Part shown: positions 10,785 through 20,561 of the stretch, one piece after another
Numbering within the stretch: the stretch's first letter is position 1
How the letters are laid out: the number at the start of each line of letters is the position of its first letter
DNA from: Propioniciclava coleopterorum
GTDB lineage: Bacteria > Actinomycetota > Actinomycetes > Propionibacteriales > Propionibacteriaceae
DNA length: 64,000 nucleotides
NCBI RefSeq assembly: GCF_011393335.1
Contig: NZ_CP049865.1
Coordinates: 992,001-1,056,000 of the forward strand
Direction of reading: 5' to 3'
Made by a program: the position numbers and the translations under genes
Notes under the pieces: model-generated
The model's database searches: none
Told to the model about the DNA's origin: nothing
Seen by the model: the letters and a program-made list of their open reading frames with translations, nothing else

Positions 10785-11499
10785 CGCGGCGCCCGTCCGG
10801 CTCCTCCTGGTCGACGACGACGAGGCGATCACGGGCGGGCTCGCGCCGCTGCTGAGCCGCGAGGGCTTCGCCGTGACCGTCGCCGCCGACGGCGCCGCGG
10901 CGCTCGACCGGCTCGCCGCCGGCGGCACCGACATCGTCGTGCTCGACGTCATGATGCCCGGCCTCGACGGCCGCGAGGTGCTGCGGCGCGTGCGCGCGTC
11001 TGGCTCGGCGGTCCCCGTCGTCCTGCTGACCTCGGTCGGCGAGGCGTCCGAGCGGGCCCGCGCGCTGGACGAGGGCGCCGACGACTACCTCAACAAGCCC
11101 TTCGACGCGGGCGAGCTCGTCTCGCGGGTGCGTGCCGTGCTGCGCCGCAGCCGCCCCGGGCGCCCCACGCTCGCCAGCGCGTCCACCCTGACCGCCGGCC
11201 CGCTCACCTGGGATCGGGTCGGGCGACGCGCCCACCTGGCGGGCCGCGAACTGGTCGTGACGCCGAAGGCGCTGGCGCTGCTGGACTACCTGATGACGCA
11301 CCCCGACGAACTCCTCACCCGGCAGCGCCTGCTGGAGGTGGTGTGGGGGTTCGACGACCTGATCGGGACCCGGGCCGTCGACCACCGGATCGCCGAACTG
11401 CGCCGCGTTCTGGGCGAGGACGCCGCGAGTCCCCGCTGGATCCAGACGGTGCCGGGCTCGGGTTACCGCTTCGTCGCCGACGTCGCGGACGGGCGCTGA
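10774..11499 (+). CDS. OmpR/PhoB-type two-component response regulator
   Basis: A 241-residue regulator. The receiver domain (residues about 8-125) has the acidic pocket DDD (14-16), the phospho-acceptor Asp58 in VLDVMMPGLDG, the conserved Thr in LLTS and Lys in NKPF. The C-terminal winged-helix domain (about 140-238) shows LTPKALALLDYL-type helix, LTRQRLLEVVWGF and VDHRIAELRRVLGED...SGYRF, the OmpR DNA-binding signature. The start at 10774 overlaps the upstream lipoprotein gene by 11 bp, and the kinase gene begins 1 bp after its stop, so both components are co-expressed. The target genes are unknown; the flanking lipoproteins are the best guess. Confidence 0.92.
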   Translation: MSHDAAPVRLLLVDDDEAITGGLAPLLSREGFAVTVAADGAAALDRLAAGGTDIVVLDVMMPGLDGREVLRRVRASGSAVPVVLLTSVGEASERARALDEGADDYLNKPFDAGELVSRVRAVLRRSRPGRPTLASASTLTAGPLTWDRVGRRAHLAGRELVVTPKALALLDYLMTHPDELLTRQRLLEVVWGFDDLIGTRAVDHRIAELRRVLGEDAASPRWIQTVPGSGYRFVADVADGR

Positions 11500-11500
11500 C

Positions 11501-12553
11501 GTGCCCGGCCCCGCCCGGTTCGCCGTCGTCGCCGGCCTCGTCGGGGGCGCGGTCACCCTGCTCACGTGGTGGCTGACGCCGGGCATCACGGTCAACGTCG
11601 CGGCCAACCCGGCGCTGGTGACCGCGCTGCTCACGATGCTCGTGATCGTCGTGGGCGTCGTCCCCGGCTGGTGGCGACGCGTCGGACGCCGCCACGACGC
11701 CGCCCTGGCCGGGCAGCGCGCGGAACTCACCGCCCGGGCCGAGGCCCGGGAGGCGGCGGCCCGCAGCAGCGTCGAGCAGCGCCTCACCGCTGAGCGCGCA
11801 CGGCTGCTGGGACGCATCGACCACGAGCTCAAGAACCCGGTGATGGCGACCGACCTGGCGCTGGGCCGGCTGCGGGCGGCCCAGGCTGGCTCCGCGGAGG
11901 CGTCCGAGGCGCTGGAGACGATCGCCACCCAGTCGGGGCGGTTCGCCGCCCTCCTGCAGAGCCTGCGCAAGATCACCGACGTGGAGCACCGCGAGCTCGA
12001 CCTGGAGAGCGTCGACCTCGCGGGCCTGCTGCGCCTCGTGCACGACGAGGCGCAGGGCACCGCAGCCGGCGCCTCCCGGCACTGGACGCTGGCGTTGCCG
12101 CAGGCCCCCTGGCCGCTGCCGCACGTGACCGCGGATCACGACCTGCTCTACCTCGCCGTGCACAACCTGGTCGACAACGCCGTCAAGTACACCCGCCCGG
12201 GCGACCGGATCGAGATCCGGGCCGCCGAGTCCTCCGGCGGCGTCTCGGTCGAGGTGGCCGACACCGGCTCCGGCATCCCGGACGCCGAGGTGGCCGGCGT
12301 CTGGGACGAGCTGTCGCGTGCGTCCACCGCCCGCGGCGTCGCCGGGCAGGGCCTCGGCCTGGCGCTGGTCCGCTCCGTCGTGCAGCGGCACGGGGGGCGG
12401 GTGGCGCTACGGTCGCGCGTCGGCACCGGCACCTCGGCCGGCTTCTGGCTCCCGCAGTCCGCCCCCGCCACCCGGGACGCCGCGCCCACGACCACCCCTT
12501 CCACCCCCGCTCCGGCCGACGCCGGACCCCGCCCCCAGGAGAAGCCCGCATGA
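11501..12553 (+). CDS. Membrane sensor histidine kinase
   Basis: A 350-residue kinase starting at GTG 11501. Two N-terminal transmembrane helices (about residues 6-25 and 38-57) are separated by only about a dozen residues, so it has almost no extracytoplasmic sensor and may sense within the membrane or through a partner lipoprotein. A coiled-coil linker (70-100) leads to the phospho-acceptor His108 in IDHELKNPV, then the ATPase domain with N box HNLVDNAVKY, G1 VADTGSGIP and G2 GQGLGLALVRSVVQRHGG. The last 40 residues are Pro/Thr/Ala-rich. It lies 1 bp after the response regulator and overlaps the OmpA-domain lipoprotein gene by ATGA. Confidence 0.92.
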   Translation: MPGPARFAVVAGLVGGAVTLLTWWLTPGITVNVAANPALVTALLTMLVIVVGVVPGWWRRVGRRHDAALAGQRAELTARAEAREAAARSSVEQRLTAERARLLGRIDHELKNPVMATDLALGRLRAAQAGSAEASEALETIATQSGRFAALLQSLRKITDVEHRELDLESVDLAGLLRLVHDEAQGTAAGASRHWTLALPQAPWPLPHVTADHDLLYLAVHNLVDNAVKYTRPGDRIEIRAAESSGGVSVEVADTGSGIPDAEVAGVWDELSRASTARGVAGQGLGLALVRSVVQRHGGRVALRSRVGTGTSAGFWLPQSAPATRDAAPTTTPSTPAPADAGPRPQEKPA

Positions 12554-13771
12554 ACCGCCTGACCCTCCCCTCGCCCTCGTCACGGCGCTCGCCCTGGCGG
12601 GCTGCACCGTGAGCGTGGCCGGCGACCCCGGCCCAACCAGCAGCGCGCCGCCACCGCCTGCCGCGCCGCCCTCCGCCGCGACGCCGTCGGCGTCCCCCAC
12701 CGCGACGTCCGTCGACCCGGGACAGGTGGTGCCGGGGTACGCGCCGGGCCAGTTCCCGCCGGTGCCGCTGTTCCCGCTGCCCGACACCGCCGTCCTGACC
12801 GAGGCCGGCCGGCTGACCCGGGACCGGCTCGTCTCCGACCTGCCCGACCTGCCCGGCGTGACCGTGACCGCCGTGCAGTGCGCCGCCGACGGCACCCACG
12901 TCACCGCCGACTCCTCGCTGGTGCTCTACGGCGACGGGTCGGGGTCCTACGTCGGACCCGACGGGAGCTACACCAAGGGCGCCGACGGCTCGGAGACGTC
13001 CGTGACGGGCAGCGAGTCCATCACCCGCGACGGCCAGGGCGGGGGCACCTACGTGTCGGGGAAGCTCTCCATCACCCACGAGGGCGACGGCTCGGGTACC
13101 TACGTCGACGGCGAGACCTCGATCAGCCTCGACGGCCGCGGCGCGGGGACCTACGTCGGCCCGCTGGGCTCCATCACCAACAACGGCGACGGCTCCGGCA
13201 GCTACGTCGGCGGCCCCGTCTCGCTCTCCGTGGAGGCGGACGGCTCGGGCACCTACGTCGACCCGCGGATCAGCATCAGCAACGACGGCGCCGGCACCGC
13301 GACGGTGGTGTCCGGGTCCTTCTCCGGTGACGTCCCCGCCGACCCGCTCCCGCCGGTCCCCCGATGGGTGCGTTCCCGCCCGTGGAGCAGGTACTGCCCA
13401 AGCAGGACATCTGCGGCTTCGTGATCACGCTCGCCGACGGCGTCCTGTTCGACTTCGACAAGTCCGACATCCGCCCGGACGCCGCAGGGGTGCTGGACGA
13501 CCTCGGCACCGCCATGACGTCGGTGACCGCCACCGACGCCGAGGTGAGCGGCCACACCGACGCGATCGGCACCGACGCCCACAACCAGGACCTGTCCCAG
13601 CGCCGGGCCGACTCGGTCGTCGACGCGCTCAAGGAGCGCGGCGTCAGCACCGCGCTCACCGCCCGCGGGTACGGCGAGGCGCGGCCCGTCGCGCCGAACG
13701 AGCTGAACGGCAAGGACAACCCGGCGGGTCGCCAGCTCAACCGCCGGGTGGAGGTCTTCGTCCGGGTCTGA
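12550..13771 (+). pseudogene. OmpA-domain lipoprotein with repeated beta-strand region, frameshifted twice as read
   Basis: Repaired, this is a protein of about 407 residues. The ATG at 12550 overlaps the kinase stop (ATGA). Adding one C to CCCC 12567-12570 gives MNRLTLPLALVTALALAGC, a proper lipoprotein signal and lipobox; adding one C to CCCCC 13358-13362 joins the body to the C-terminal OmpA peptidoglycan-binding domain (DFDKSDIRPDAAGVLDDLG, SGHTDAIGTDAHNQDLSQRR, ARGYGEARPVAPN). Between them lie about seven copies of an 18-residue strand motif of the form DGSGTYV-x-SI-S/T. Both breaks fit the run-length errors seen across the window, so the gene is probably intact in the organism. Likely links the membrane to the cell wall and may be what the kinase watches. 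Confidence 0.8.
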
Positions 13772-13898
13772 GTCCCGGCGACCGGGCGGCGAGCGGGGCG
13801 GTCGTGGCGACCGACCACGGCGTCGCACAGGCTGCGAGGCACCGCCGCGTGGTGGACGCCCCGGCGCGCCGCCTTCCCCGGCGTGGTTGGCTGGCGAC

Positions 13899-14888
13899 AT
13901 GGACACCGTGCGGTGGGGGATCATCGGCGTCGGCGACGTCACCGAGGCCAAGAGCGGACCAGGCTTCCAGCGGGCCGCGGGTTCGGAACTCGTCGCCGTG
14001 ATGCGACGCTCGCCTGGGATGGCGCAGGACTACGCGGCCCGGCACGGCGTGCCGCGCTGGTACTCCGACGCGGACGCCCTCATCCACGACCCCGAGGTGG
14101 ACGCCGTCTACGTGGCCACGCCGCCGGACTCGCACGCCGACTACGCCATCCGGGTCGCCCGCGCCGGCAAGCCCGTCTACGTCGAGAAGCCGATGGCCCG
14201 CACCGCCGCCGAGTGCCGGGCGATGATCGACGCGTCCGCCTCCGCCCACGCGCCCTTGTTCGTCGCGTACTACCGCCGCGCCATGCCGCGCTTCGTGCAG
14301 GCCGCCGAGGTGGCGCACGCCGACCTGGGCGAGCTGCGGACCGTCACGGTGCGGCTGCGCCGCCCGGCCGCGCAGGACGCCGCCCTGCCCTGGCGGCTCG
14401 ACCCGGCGGTCGCCGGCGGCGGGCTGTTCGTGGACCTGGCCTCGCACACGCTGGACTGGCTCGACCACGCCCTCGGGCCGCTGGGCGACGTGCACGGGGT
14501 GGCGACCCACCCGCTGGCCGGCCCCGGCTCGGCGGAGACGTCGGTGGCGGCGTCCTTCCGGATCGGCGACATCACCGGCACCGGGTCGTGGGATTTCGCC
14601 TCCGACGGCGTCGAGGACCTGATCGAGATCGGCGGCACGGCCGGGACGCTGCGCCTGTCGTCCTTCGGGACCGAGCCGCTGCAGCTCACGCGCGGCGCGA
14701 CCACCACCACCATCGAGGCCCCCTACCCCGACGTGGTGCAGCAGCCGCTGATCCAGCAGATCGTCGACCACCTCACCGGACGCGGCTCCACCCCGGTCAG
14801 CACGGGCGCCACCGCCCTGCGCACCGCCACGGTCGTCGACACGGTCCTGGCCGGCTACCGCGCCGAGCACGGCATCCGCTTCGTCTGA
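13899..14888 (+). CDS. Gfo/Idh/MocA family NAD(P)-dependent oxidoreductase
   Basis: A 329-residue two-domain dehydrogenase. The Rossmann start RWGIIGVGDVTEAKSGP carries the GxGxxx nucleotide loop, followed by the family hallmark YVATPPDSHADYAIRVARAGKPVYVEKPMA (EKP motif, about residues 74-103) and FVAYYRRAMPRF. The C-terminal half is the alpha/beta substrate domain; ASHTLDWLDHALG carries the conserved His. Such enzymes act on sugars, inositols or biliverdin-like substrates; the exact one is unknown. ATG 13899 is used; an ATG four codons upstream (13887) is also possible as neither has a strong ribosome site. Stands alone, convergent with the GTPase gene. Confidence 0.87.
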   Translation: MDTVRWGIIGVGDVTEAKSGPGFQRAAGSELVAVMRRSPGMAQDYAARHGVPRWYSDADALIHDPEVDAVYVATPPDSHADYAIRVARAGKPVYVEKPMARTAAECRAMIDASASAHAPLFVAYYRRAMPRFVQAAEVAHADLGELRTVTVRLRRPAAQDAALPWRLDPAVAGGGLFVDLASHTLDWLDHALGPLGDVHGVATHPLAGPGSAETSVAASFRIGDITGTGSWDFASDGVEDLIEIGGTAGTLRLSSFGTEPLQLTRGATTTTIEAPYPDVVQQPLIQQIVDHLTGRGSTPVSTGATALRTATVVDTVLAGYRAEHGIRFV

Positions 14889-14936
14889 CCTTCCCACCTC
14901 GCTCAGCGGTCGGGCGGACGCGACGGGGCGGGACGC

Positions 14937-16058
14937 TCAGCCGTCCTTGCGGACGCGCGGTGCGCGCTTGCGGAACTCCTCCTCGAAGAGCTGCTTCACG
15001 GCGTCGGAATCGAGGGCCTCGCCCAGGCGTCCGAGCTGGCCGGCCGCCACGCGCTGGCACACGGCGAGCCACGCCTGCCCCATGGCGAGGGTGAAGCCGG
15101 ACGCCACCGACGCGTTGATCGCGCCACCCGCGACGGTGCCCGCGCCCGGGATGAGCTGCAACAGCCCCGTCACGGCCGAGCGCCCGGCGGTCGTGGCGAT
15201 CGACGTGGACGCGATCGCCAGCAGGGCGGCCCGGTCGAACGGCACGCTGTACAGCTGCGCGATCCGGGCCATCATCGCGAGTTGGATCGGCACCAGCACG
15301 GCGGCGGAGCTGAACGGGATCGGGACCGCGGCCGCGGCGGCGGCGCCGGCCACGGACGCGCCTATGGTCCGGTTCGCCTGTCGCGCCTTGAGGTCCAGAT
15401 CGATCTTCTGCGCGGCCGCGAGGGCAGCGTGGACCGCATCTGGGACAACCAGAAAGGTGGCGTTCAACAGCTCCATCAAGCCGTAGGCCGGCTGACCCGT
15501 GAACGAGTCCCTCATCGCGTAGGTCATGAACGGGCGGCCGCCGACGATGGGCAGGTCCAGGGAGGCGACGTGGTCGGCGAGCGCCGCGGCGTCCGGGTGG
15601 ACGGCCCCGTCGCGGACCGGCACCTGGGTGAACACCAGCATCACCGGCACCTCGAGGTCGGCCAGCGTCCGGATCACCTCGGCCTCGGCCTCCTCGAACC
15701 GGCGGTCCAGCGCGCGGACGCAGTACCAGGCAGCGTGCATCTGCTCGGTCAGCGGCAGCTTGCGCTGGTTGGTGACGAACGTCCGGATCTCCTTGACCAG
15801 CGTCCGGTCGTCGCGGCCGATCTCGATGCCGCGGGTGTCGATCAGACCCAGCGTGCCCTGGACGCCGACGTAGAGGTGGGAGTCCTTGGTCACGGGTTCG
15901 CCGATGCCGGTGGCGGCGACCTCCTCGCCGAACACGGCGTTGATCAGGGTGGACTTGCCCACCCCGGTCTTGCCGAAGACCCCCAGGTTGAACCGCCCCA
16001 TCATGGAGGCCTGCTTGTCGAACTCGGACCGGAACGACTCGGTGAAGAACTGCGTCAC
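14937..16058 (-). CDS. GTPase (Era/50S-binding type) fused to DUF697-like membrane-associated domain
   Basis: A 373-residue protein. The N-terminal half is a TRAFAC GTPase: P-loop GKTGVGKSTLIN (about residues 29-40), GEPVTKDSHLY as switch I and LGLIDTRGIEIG as switch II (DTRG replaces DTPG). The G4 position reads FTQVPV rather than NKxD, so nucleotide specificity is uncertain. From about residue 220 the Ala/Ile-rich helices (ASVAGAAAAAAVPIPFSSAAVLVPIQLAMMARIA, then LLQLIPGAGTVAGGAINASVASGFT) resemble DUF697, a domain that associates with membranes. No obvious operon partner: it converges on the oxidoreductase and is 88 bp from the upstream same-strand gene. Function unknown. Confidence 0.8.
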   Translation of the reverse strand: MTQFFTESFRSEFDKQASMMGRFNLGVFGKTGVGKSTLINAVFGEEVAATGIGEPVTKDSHLYVGVQGTLGLIDTRGIEIGRDDRTLVKEIRTFVTNQRKLPLTEQMHAAWYCVRALDRRFEEAEAEVIRTLADLEVPVMLVFTQVPVRDGAVHPDAAALADHVASLDLPIVGGRPFMTYAMRDSFTGQPAYGLMELLNATFLVVPDAVHAALAAAQKIDLDLKARQANRTIGASVAGAAAAAAVPIPFSSAAVLVPIQLAMMARIAQLYSVPFDRAALLAIASTSIATTAGRSAVTGLLQLIPGAGTVAGGAINASVASGFTLAMGQAWLAVCQRVAAGQLGRLGEALDSDAVKQLFEEEFRKRAPRVRKDG

Positions 16059-16146
16059 AGGCTCAGCCTAGGCACAGCCGCCCCCGCGCCCCATGGCGGA
16101 CACCCCTGAGTGCGCCCCGGCGTGCCCCGCACGGCCGTACCGGGCC

Positions 16147-16742
16147 CTAGCCTCCCAGCCGGGTGTTGGCCGAGCAGCGCGTGATCGTGGCGTCGCCGGC
16201 CGTCGTGCGCGCCGCCACCTCCGTGCCGTCGACCACGATGCGACATCCCAGTTTCGCGGGTGCGCCGGCCGGTTCCACGACGACGAGGATCGACGAATCG
16301 AACTGGACCGTCTCCAGCGTCCGGCTCCAGGTTCCCGTGAAGGTGGCGCTCTGGAAGGGCCCCTCGATCTGCCCCCAGGTGACCGTCCCGCGTCCCGCGG
16401 CCGTGGCCTCGAGGCGGATCGCCCGGTCGACGGTCGGGAGCCTCGGGTTGGCTCCTGTCGGCTCGACCGAGGGTTTCGGGCCGGGCAGCGGATCCTCTGC
16501 TCCGGACGTGGGCGACGGCGAGGACGGTTCGGAGGGCACGGGGGCCTCGGTCGTGGGTGAACCGGGGCTCTCCGGCGCGGATGGCGACCCCGACGGCGCG
16601 CCCCCCGTCGGTGACGGGAGCGTCGTCGGCGACGGGAGGGCCGGCGGGTCGGGGGTCCCCGCCAGCGGGCCCAGGAACAACCACGCCGCGCCGCCCGCAA
16701 CGGCCACGGCACCTCCCCCGCGAACCACAGGCGTTTGTCCAT
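16147..16742 (-). CDS. Membrane-anchored hypothetical protein with Pro/Ser/Thr linker (N-terminus frameshifted as read)
   Basis: As read, an uninterrupted frame starts only at GTG 16728, giving 193 residues. Adding one base to CCCCC 16715-16719 joins it to the ATG at 16742 and gives MDKRLWFAGGGAVAVAGGAAWLFL, a convincing membrane anchor, for about 198 residues. A low-complexity Pro/Ser/Thr/Glu linker (about 30-90) precedes a beta-rich C-terminal domain with two Cys (LGCRIVVDG and ITRCSANT) that could form a disulfide outside the cell. The repaired start lies 10 bp after the stop of the PIG-L fusion gene, so they are probably co-transcribed. No family recognised. Confidence 0.65.
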
Positions 16743-16751
16743 CACGACCCC

Positions 16752-19691
16752 CTAGCGACCTGCCATGTCACCGGCGCGGTAGTTCTGGCCCCACGTGTCG
16801 TCGTCGGTGGAGTCGGACTGGTGACACAGGGGGTTGTTCAAGGTGGCGCCTTCGGGGTGCTGGAAGACACACGCGTCGCCGACCCCGTAGATGGGGTTCT
16901 CCGGCACCTCGTAGAACACGCCGTCGGGCTTGGCTCCCGTGAGAGCACGCGACCGGTAGGCACCCCGCTCGTACGTCTCCACCGTGAGGTAGTAGGTGTT
17001 GCCCAGCCGGAACATGGACGGCGCAGCGGTGATCTCGGGCGAGTACGCGATGAGCGTTCCGATGTCGCGCGGGTTCGCCCCCAGGCCCTCGAAGGTCGCC
17101 GCGGACTTGGTCCTGATCTCGAACACTCCGCGGTTCACCCGGTACCAGTAGAGGTGGAAGGTGCCCGTGTGCGGGTCCCGGAACAAGGTCGGGTTGCCGT
17201 TGCGGAAGCCGGGCTCGTACACGAGATCCACCGCCGGGGTGAACCGGGTGCCGTTGAGGCCGTCGACGGAGACCTGCCCCGTGATGTTCACATCCCAGTT
17301 CTCGTTGACGACGAGCGCCACCCGGTCCCCGTCACGCACCGCGGACGCCCACCGGCACGGTTCCCCGTTGGGGAAGGCCGCCTTGACGGGGTCCACGGTC
17401 CAGGAGGCCGCGTCGAGCGAATCCGCCCGGGCGAGCCGGACGCCCGAGCACAGGTTGTAGCCCGAGTACGCGAGATAGCGACGTCCCTGGTTGATGGCCG
17501 GATCCAGCTGAGGGTTCACGTCCACCGCGCTGAGGGTGTGGGGGTACGCCCCGTTCTGCGACTGGCGCGGCAGGATGTCGGTCTTCTGCCCGGTGGACTT
17601 GTAGTACCCCTGTCCGACGCCGATCGTGGCCGTTCCGTAGCCCAGAAGGGTCTTCTCGCTGTAGCCCCACGAGCGCAGCTGGGCGTCGGCGATCTCTCCG
17701 TCGCGCAGGGTGATCCAGTCGGTGTCGTCGGCGTTGAACCAGCGGTGGACGCCGACACGTCCGGTCCCCGGCCCCGAGTAGATGTAGAACTGGAAGACCT
17801 TGTCCGAGTACCCGAACCGTTCCATGGACTCGTCGGTGGTGAGATCGTCGCGCACGTCGACCCAGTCCCGGTCACCCTCGTGCCACCACCGGTTGATGCG
17901 GACCATCCCCGCCCCGGGTGTCGCGATGAGGTAGGCGCCGTACTGGGGCGCCGATCCGCTGATGTGCCCGGACGCTGTCAGTTGCGCGGAGTCCGGCTGG
18001 GACCCGTGGTCGGGAACCGTGACCCAGTCTCCGTCCCTGGCCTGGAGCCACCGCCGCACGACGGTCGGGGCACTCTGAGCTCCTGGCGTGATCGCCGGGC
18101 CGGTGGGCGTCGGGGTCGGGGTGGGCGTGGGCGTCGCGGTCGGCGTGGGCGTCGCGGTCGGCGTGGGCGTCGCGGTCGGCGTGGGCGTCGCGGTCGGCGT
18201 GGGCGTCGCGGTCGGCGTCGGCGTCGCGGTCGGCGTGGGCGTCGGCGTCGCGGTAGGCGTCGGCGTCGCGGTCGGCGTCGGGGTCGGGGTCGGTGTCGGC
18301 GTCGGCGTGGGCGTCGCGGTCGGCGTCGGCGTGGGCGTGGGCGTGGGGGTGGGCGTCGGCGAGATCCGCACGTAACCCAGGACCGCCTTGGAGGTGTATC
18401 CCCAGGACGTCAGCTGTGCGTCCGTGAACACGTTCGCCGGCAGCGTCAGCCAGTCACGATCCCCGGCGTGGAACCAGCGGTTCAGGGCCACGCGGCCCGA
18501 GCCGGCGGCGGTGTACACGTAGTACTGGAACGCCTTGCCCACGTAGCCGAAACGGGTCATGTTGGCGTTGATCGCCGGGTCGTCCAGGGCGTCGACCCAG
18601 TCGCCGTCCCCAGCGCTCCACCACCGGTTGATCGCGACCCTGCCCGAGCCGCTCCGCATCGGGACGTAGAAGGGCGCCGCATCGTTCAACTCCATCCCGG
18701 CGTCACGCAACTGGGACGGCGAGGGCTGCGAGACGTGATCAGCCACGTCGATCCAGTCCTTCGCCTGCCCGTTCCACCAGCGCCGCACCGGCGCCTCCGG
18801 AAGATAGGACAGACCGACCTGGCGTCGGATCCACTGCTCGGCGGTGGGGTTCGGACACGTGCCCGCACAGAACTCGGGATCGTGCGCCCCATAGGCGGCC
18901 AGCGCGGCGCGCTTGGCCTGGAGGTCGGCCCCGGCGACGTTCTCCGGTGCCTCCAGCACCTCGTACCCGCGGTAACCGATGACACGCTCGATCGCGTCCT
19001 CGGCGAGCGCGGCCCGCTGCACGAGGGACGCGGTGGCGAAGTGGTCGTCGTAGGGGGCGATGATGCCGGTGTTGCCGTGAGTCCGGATGACGGCGGGACG
19101 AGCGGTCGCGATGAGCGACTTCATCGTGGTCACCAGCGCGTCGAGGGTGTAACTGTTCTTCCCGTCCACCGACCTGATGGTCGATGCCGCGCCGGTGAAC
19201 AGCTCCTGGATGCTGACCCCTCCCGTGACGGGGGACCCCTTCCCGTCCAGGCCGTCGGGGAGGCGGAGGAACGTCAACTCGATCCGGGGGGTCCCCTGCA
19301 GCGCGCGCGAGACCAGCGTGCGGCCGGCCACCTGGCGCACGGTGGGCACCCAGACGTTCGGGACGCCGAGCATCGTCGCATAGGCGGCCTCGACGCCCGC
19401 CTCGCGGCCGGACCAGTAGGTCTCGCCGAGCGCGGCATCGCCCGCGGTGACGTACACCGTCCTCACGCACGACGATCCCCGGACGTCGTGCAACAGGTCG
19501 GGACTCATGAAGATGAGATCGTCGTCCGGATGCGCGCTGAAGAGCAACGCACCCCCGACACACTCATCGGCAGCGTCCGCCGTGGGGGCGATGATGGCAC
19601 CGAACGTGACCATGAACAGGCAAAGCATTACTGCCACGATGGGTCGTAGGCCCCTGCGGGCGCGTTCCATCGCGTCTTCGACGAGTCTCAT
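16752..19691 (-). CDS. Secreted multidomain protein: PIG-L deacetylase, W-rich repeats, Pro-Thr linker, beta-propeller
   Basis: A 979-residue exported protein. After a signal/anchor helix (about 20-40, ending PTADA) comes a PIG-L/LmbE deacetylase domain: [16 protein letters not shown] holds the AHPDD zinc motif, with a later zinc-ligand candidate in [10 protein letters not shown]. Residues about 300-450 and 560-680 are two blocks of a W-rich repeat (RWW-x-GDxDWV...RFGY...FQxYxY), separated by an uneven (PT)n/AT linker. The last 280 residues resemble a GH43/GH32-type five-bladed propeller ([37 protein letters not shown]). ATG 19691 is chosen because GGAGAAGG lies just upstream. PIG-L enzymes remove N-acetyl groups from GlcNAc-type sugars, so it probably edits surface or foreign glycans. 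The combination is unusual. Confidence 0.8.
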   Translation of the reverse strand: MRLVEDAMERARRGLRPIVAVMLCLFMVTFGAIIAPTADAADECVGGALLFSAHPDDDLIFMSPDLLHDVRGSSCVRTVYVTAGDAALGETYWSGREAGVEAAYATMLGVPNVWVPTVRQVAGRTLVSRALQGTPRIELTFLRLPDGLDGKGSPVTGGVSIQELFTGAASTIRSVDGKNSYTLDALVTTMKSLIATARPAVIRTHGNTGIIAPYDDHFATASLVQRAALAEDAIERVIGYRGYEVLEAPENVAGADLQAKRAALAAYGAHDPEFCAGTCPNPTAEQWIRRQVGLSYLPEAPVRRWWNGQAKDWIDVADHVSQPSPSQLRDAGMELNDAAPFYVPMRSGSGRVAINRWWSAGDGDWVDALDDPAINANMTRFGYVGKAFQYYVYTAAGSGRVALNRWFHAGDRDWLTLPANVFTDAQLTSWGYTSKAVLGYVRISPTPTPTPTPTPTPTATPTPTPTPTPTPTPTATPTPTATPTPTPTATPTPTATPTPTATPTPTATPTPTATPTPTATPTPTPTPTPTGPAITPGAQSAPTVVRRWLQARDGDWVTVPDHGSQPDSAQLTASGHISGSAPQYGAYLIATPGAGMVRINRWWHEGDRDWVDVRDDLTTDESMERFGYSDKVFQFYIYSGPGTGRVGVHRWFNADDTDWITLRDGEIADAQLRSWGYSEKTLLGYGTATIGVGQGYYKSTGQKTDILPRQSQNGAYPHTLSAVDVNPQLDPAINQGRRYLAYSGYNLCSGVRLARADSLDAASWTVDPVKAAFPNGEPCRWASAVRDGDRVALVVNENWDVNITGQVSVDGLNGTRFTPAVDLVYEPGFRNGNPTLFRDPHTGTFHLYWYRVNRGVFEIRTKSAATFEGLGANPRDIGTLIAYSPEITAAPSMFRLGNTYYLTVETYERGAYRSRALTGAKPDGVFYEVPENPIYGVGDACVFQHPEGATLNNPLCHQSDSTDDDTWGQNYRAGDMAGR
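18100..18362 (-). repeat. Six/twelve-bp tandem repeats encoding the Pro-Thr linker of the PIG-L fusion
   Basis: A run of GGCGTC/GGCGTG hexamers (plus strand) with interspersed GTCGCG, read on the minus strand as (PT)n with AT inserts, about 87 residues long. Such tracts are rigid spacers in secreted actinobacterial enzymes, and also prime sites for slippage, so length probably differs between strains. Minor assembly error here is possible. Confidence 0.85.
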
Positions 19692-19887
19692 TGTGTCCTT
19701 CTCCACCCGTGGGCGATCACGGGCGGACTCTCAGGTTAGGGACGCGCGCGCGCGGATATAAGGAGAGGGGCACCCCTCCCCCCCGCGGGTCATTGCCCGA
19801 CAAGGGGAATCGTGCTAGAAGCCTTGACCTCCGTAGCGTCGGAACTGGACAAAAGCCCTGCGCCGGCGCGCATTCGGTGCCGTCGAG

Positions 19888-20375
19888 TCAGCGGGAGGGA
19901 GCCCCGAGCGGGCGGCGCTCCAGCCATGCCTGCCAACGCCGCACGGCCCAGCCCGGCAGCAGTTCGACCGCCAGGTCCTCGGCCGCCGGTCCCCTGCACA
20001 CCAGCTCGTTCCGGGCCCCCAGGACCAGCTCAGCCTGCGCCAGGTGGGGTACGGCGCCGGGTCGGCGCGCCAGACCTGCGTGACCAGGTCACGGTCCAGC
20101 GCCGGCTCGTGCCGGGAGACGGACCATCCCGCGGCGCGCGAGCCCTCGTCGAAGAAGCGGTCGGGCGCCCAGGTGGCGAAACGGACGGCGACCGCGAGGT
20201 GGCCGCCCTGCCGCACGACGCGGTAGCCCAGCGTCCGCACGAGTCCGTCGGGGGAGGTGACGTAGAACGCGCACTCCTCGCCGAGCCGGTTGAGGTGGGC
20301 GTCCGGCAGCTCGTTGCCGAGCAGGACGCCGGTGGCGTCCAGGAGCCGGCGCCGCAGCGTCCGCACGGTGGTCAT
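19888..20375 (-). pseudogene. Hypothetical protein of about 162 residues, frameshifted as read
   Basis: Starts at ATG 20375 with AAGGTGA upstream. The first 109 or so residues (MTTVRTLRRRLLDATGVL, CAFYVTSPDGLVRTLGYRVVRQGGHLAVAVRFATWAP) run into a different frame at GGGG 20046-20049; adding one base gives PYPHLAQAELVLGARNELVCRG and an end at 19888 (SR stop). Without repair the frame wanders on past this point into Arg-rich sequence unlike a real protein. The repaired product is a small soluble alpha/beta protein rich in Trp and Arg. I recognise no family. It lies downstream of ygfZ on the same strand, with 186 bp between. Confidence 0.55.
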
Positions 20376-20561
20376 GGCGCTCACCTTCTCACCGTTCCGC
20401 GCCCGCCGCAGGCATCCGGCGCGCCGCGCCCTGTGCCCGCACCGGTCGCTCCGCCCGCTTCGGCGCGCACCCGTTCGGCTGCGAGCCCGAATCACCGAGC
20501 GGGCGAATGAGTCCCGCCCCGGGCCGGCCCGCCCCGCGGTCAGGCAGCGAGCCGCCCGTGC

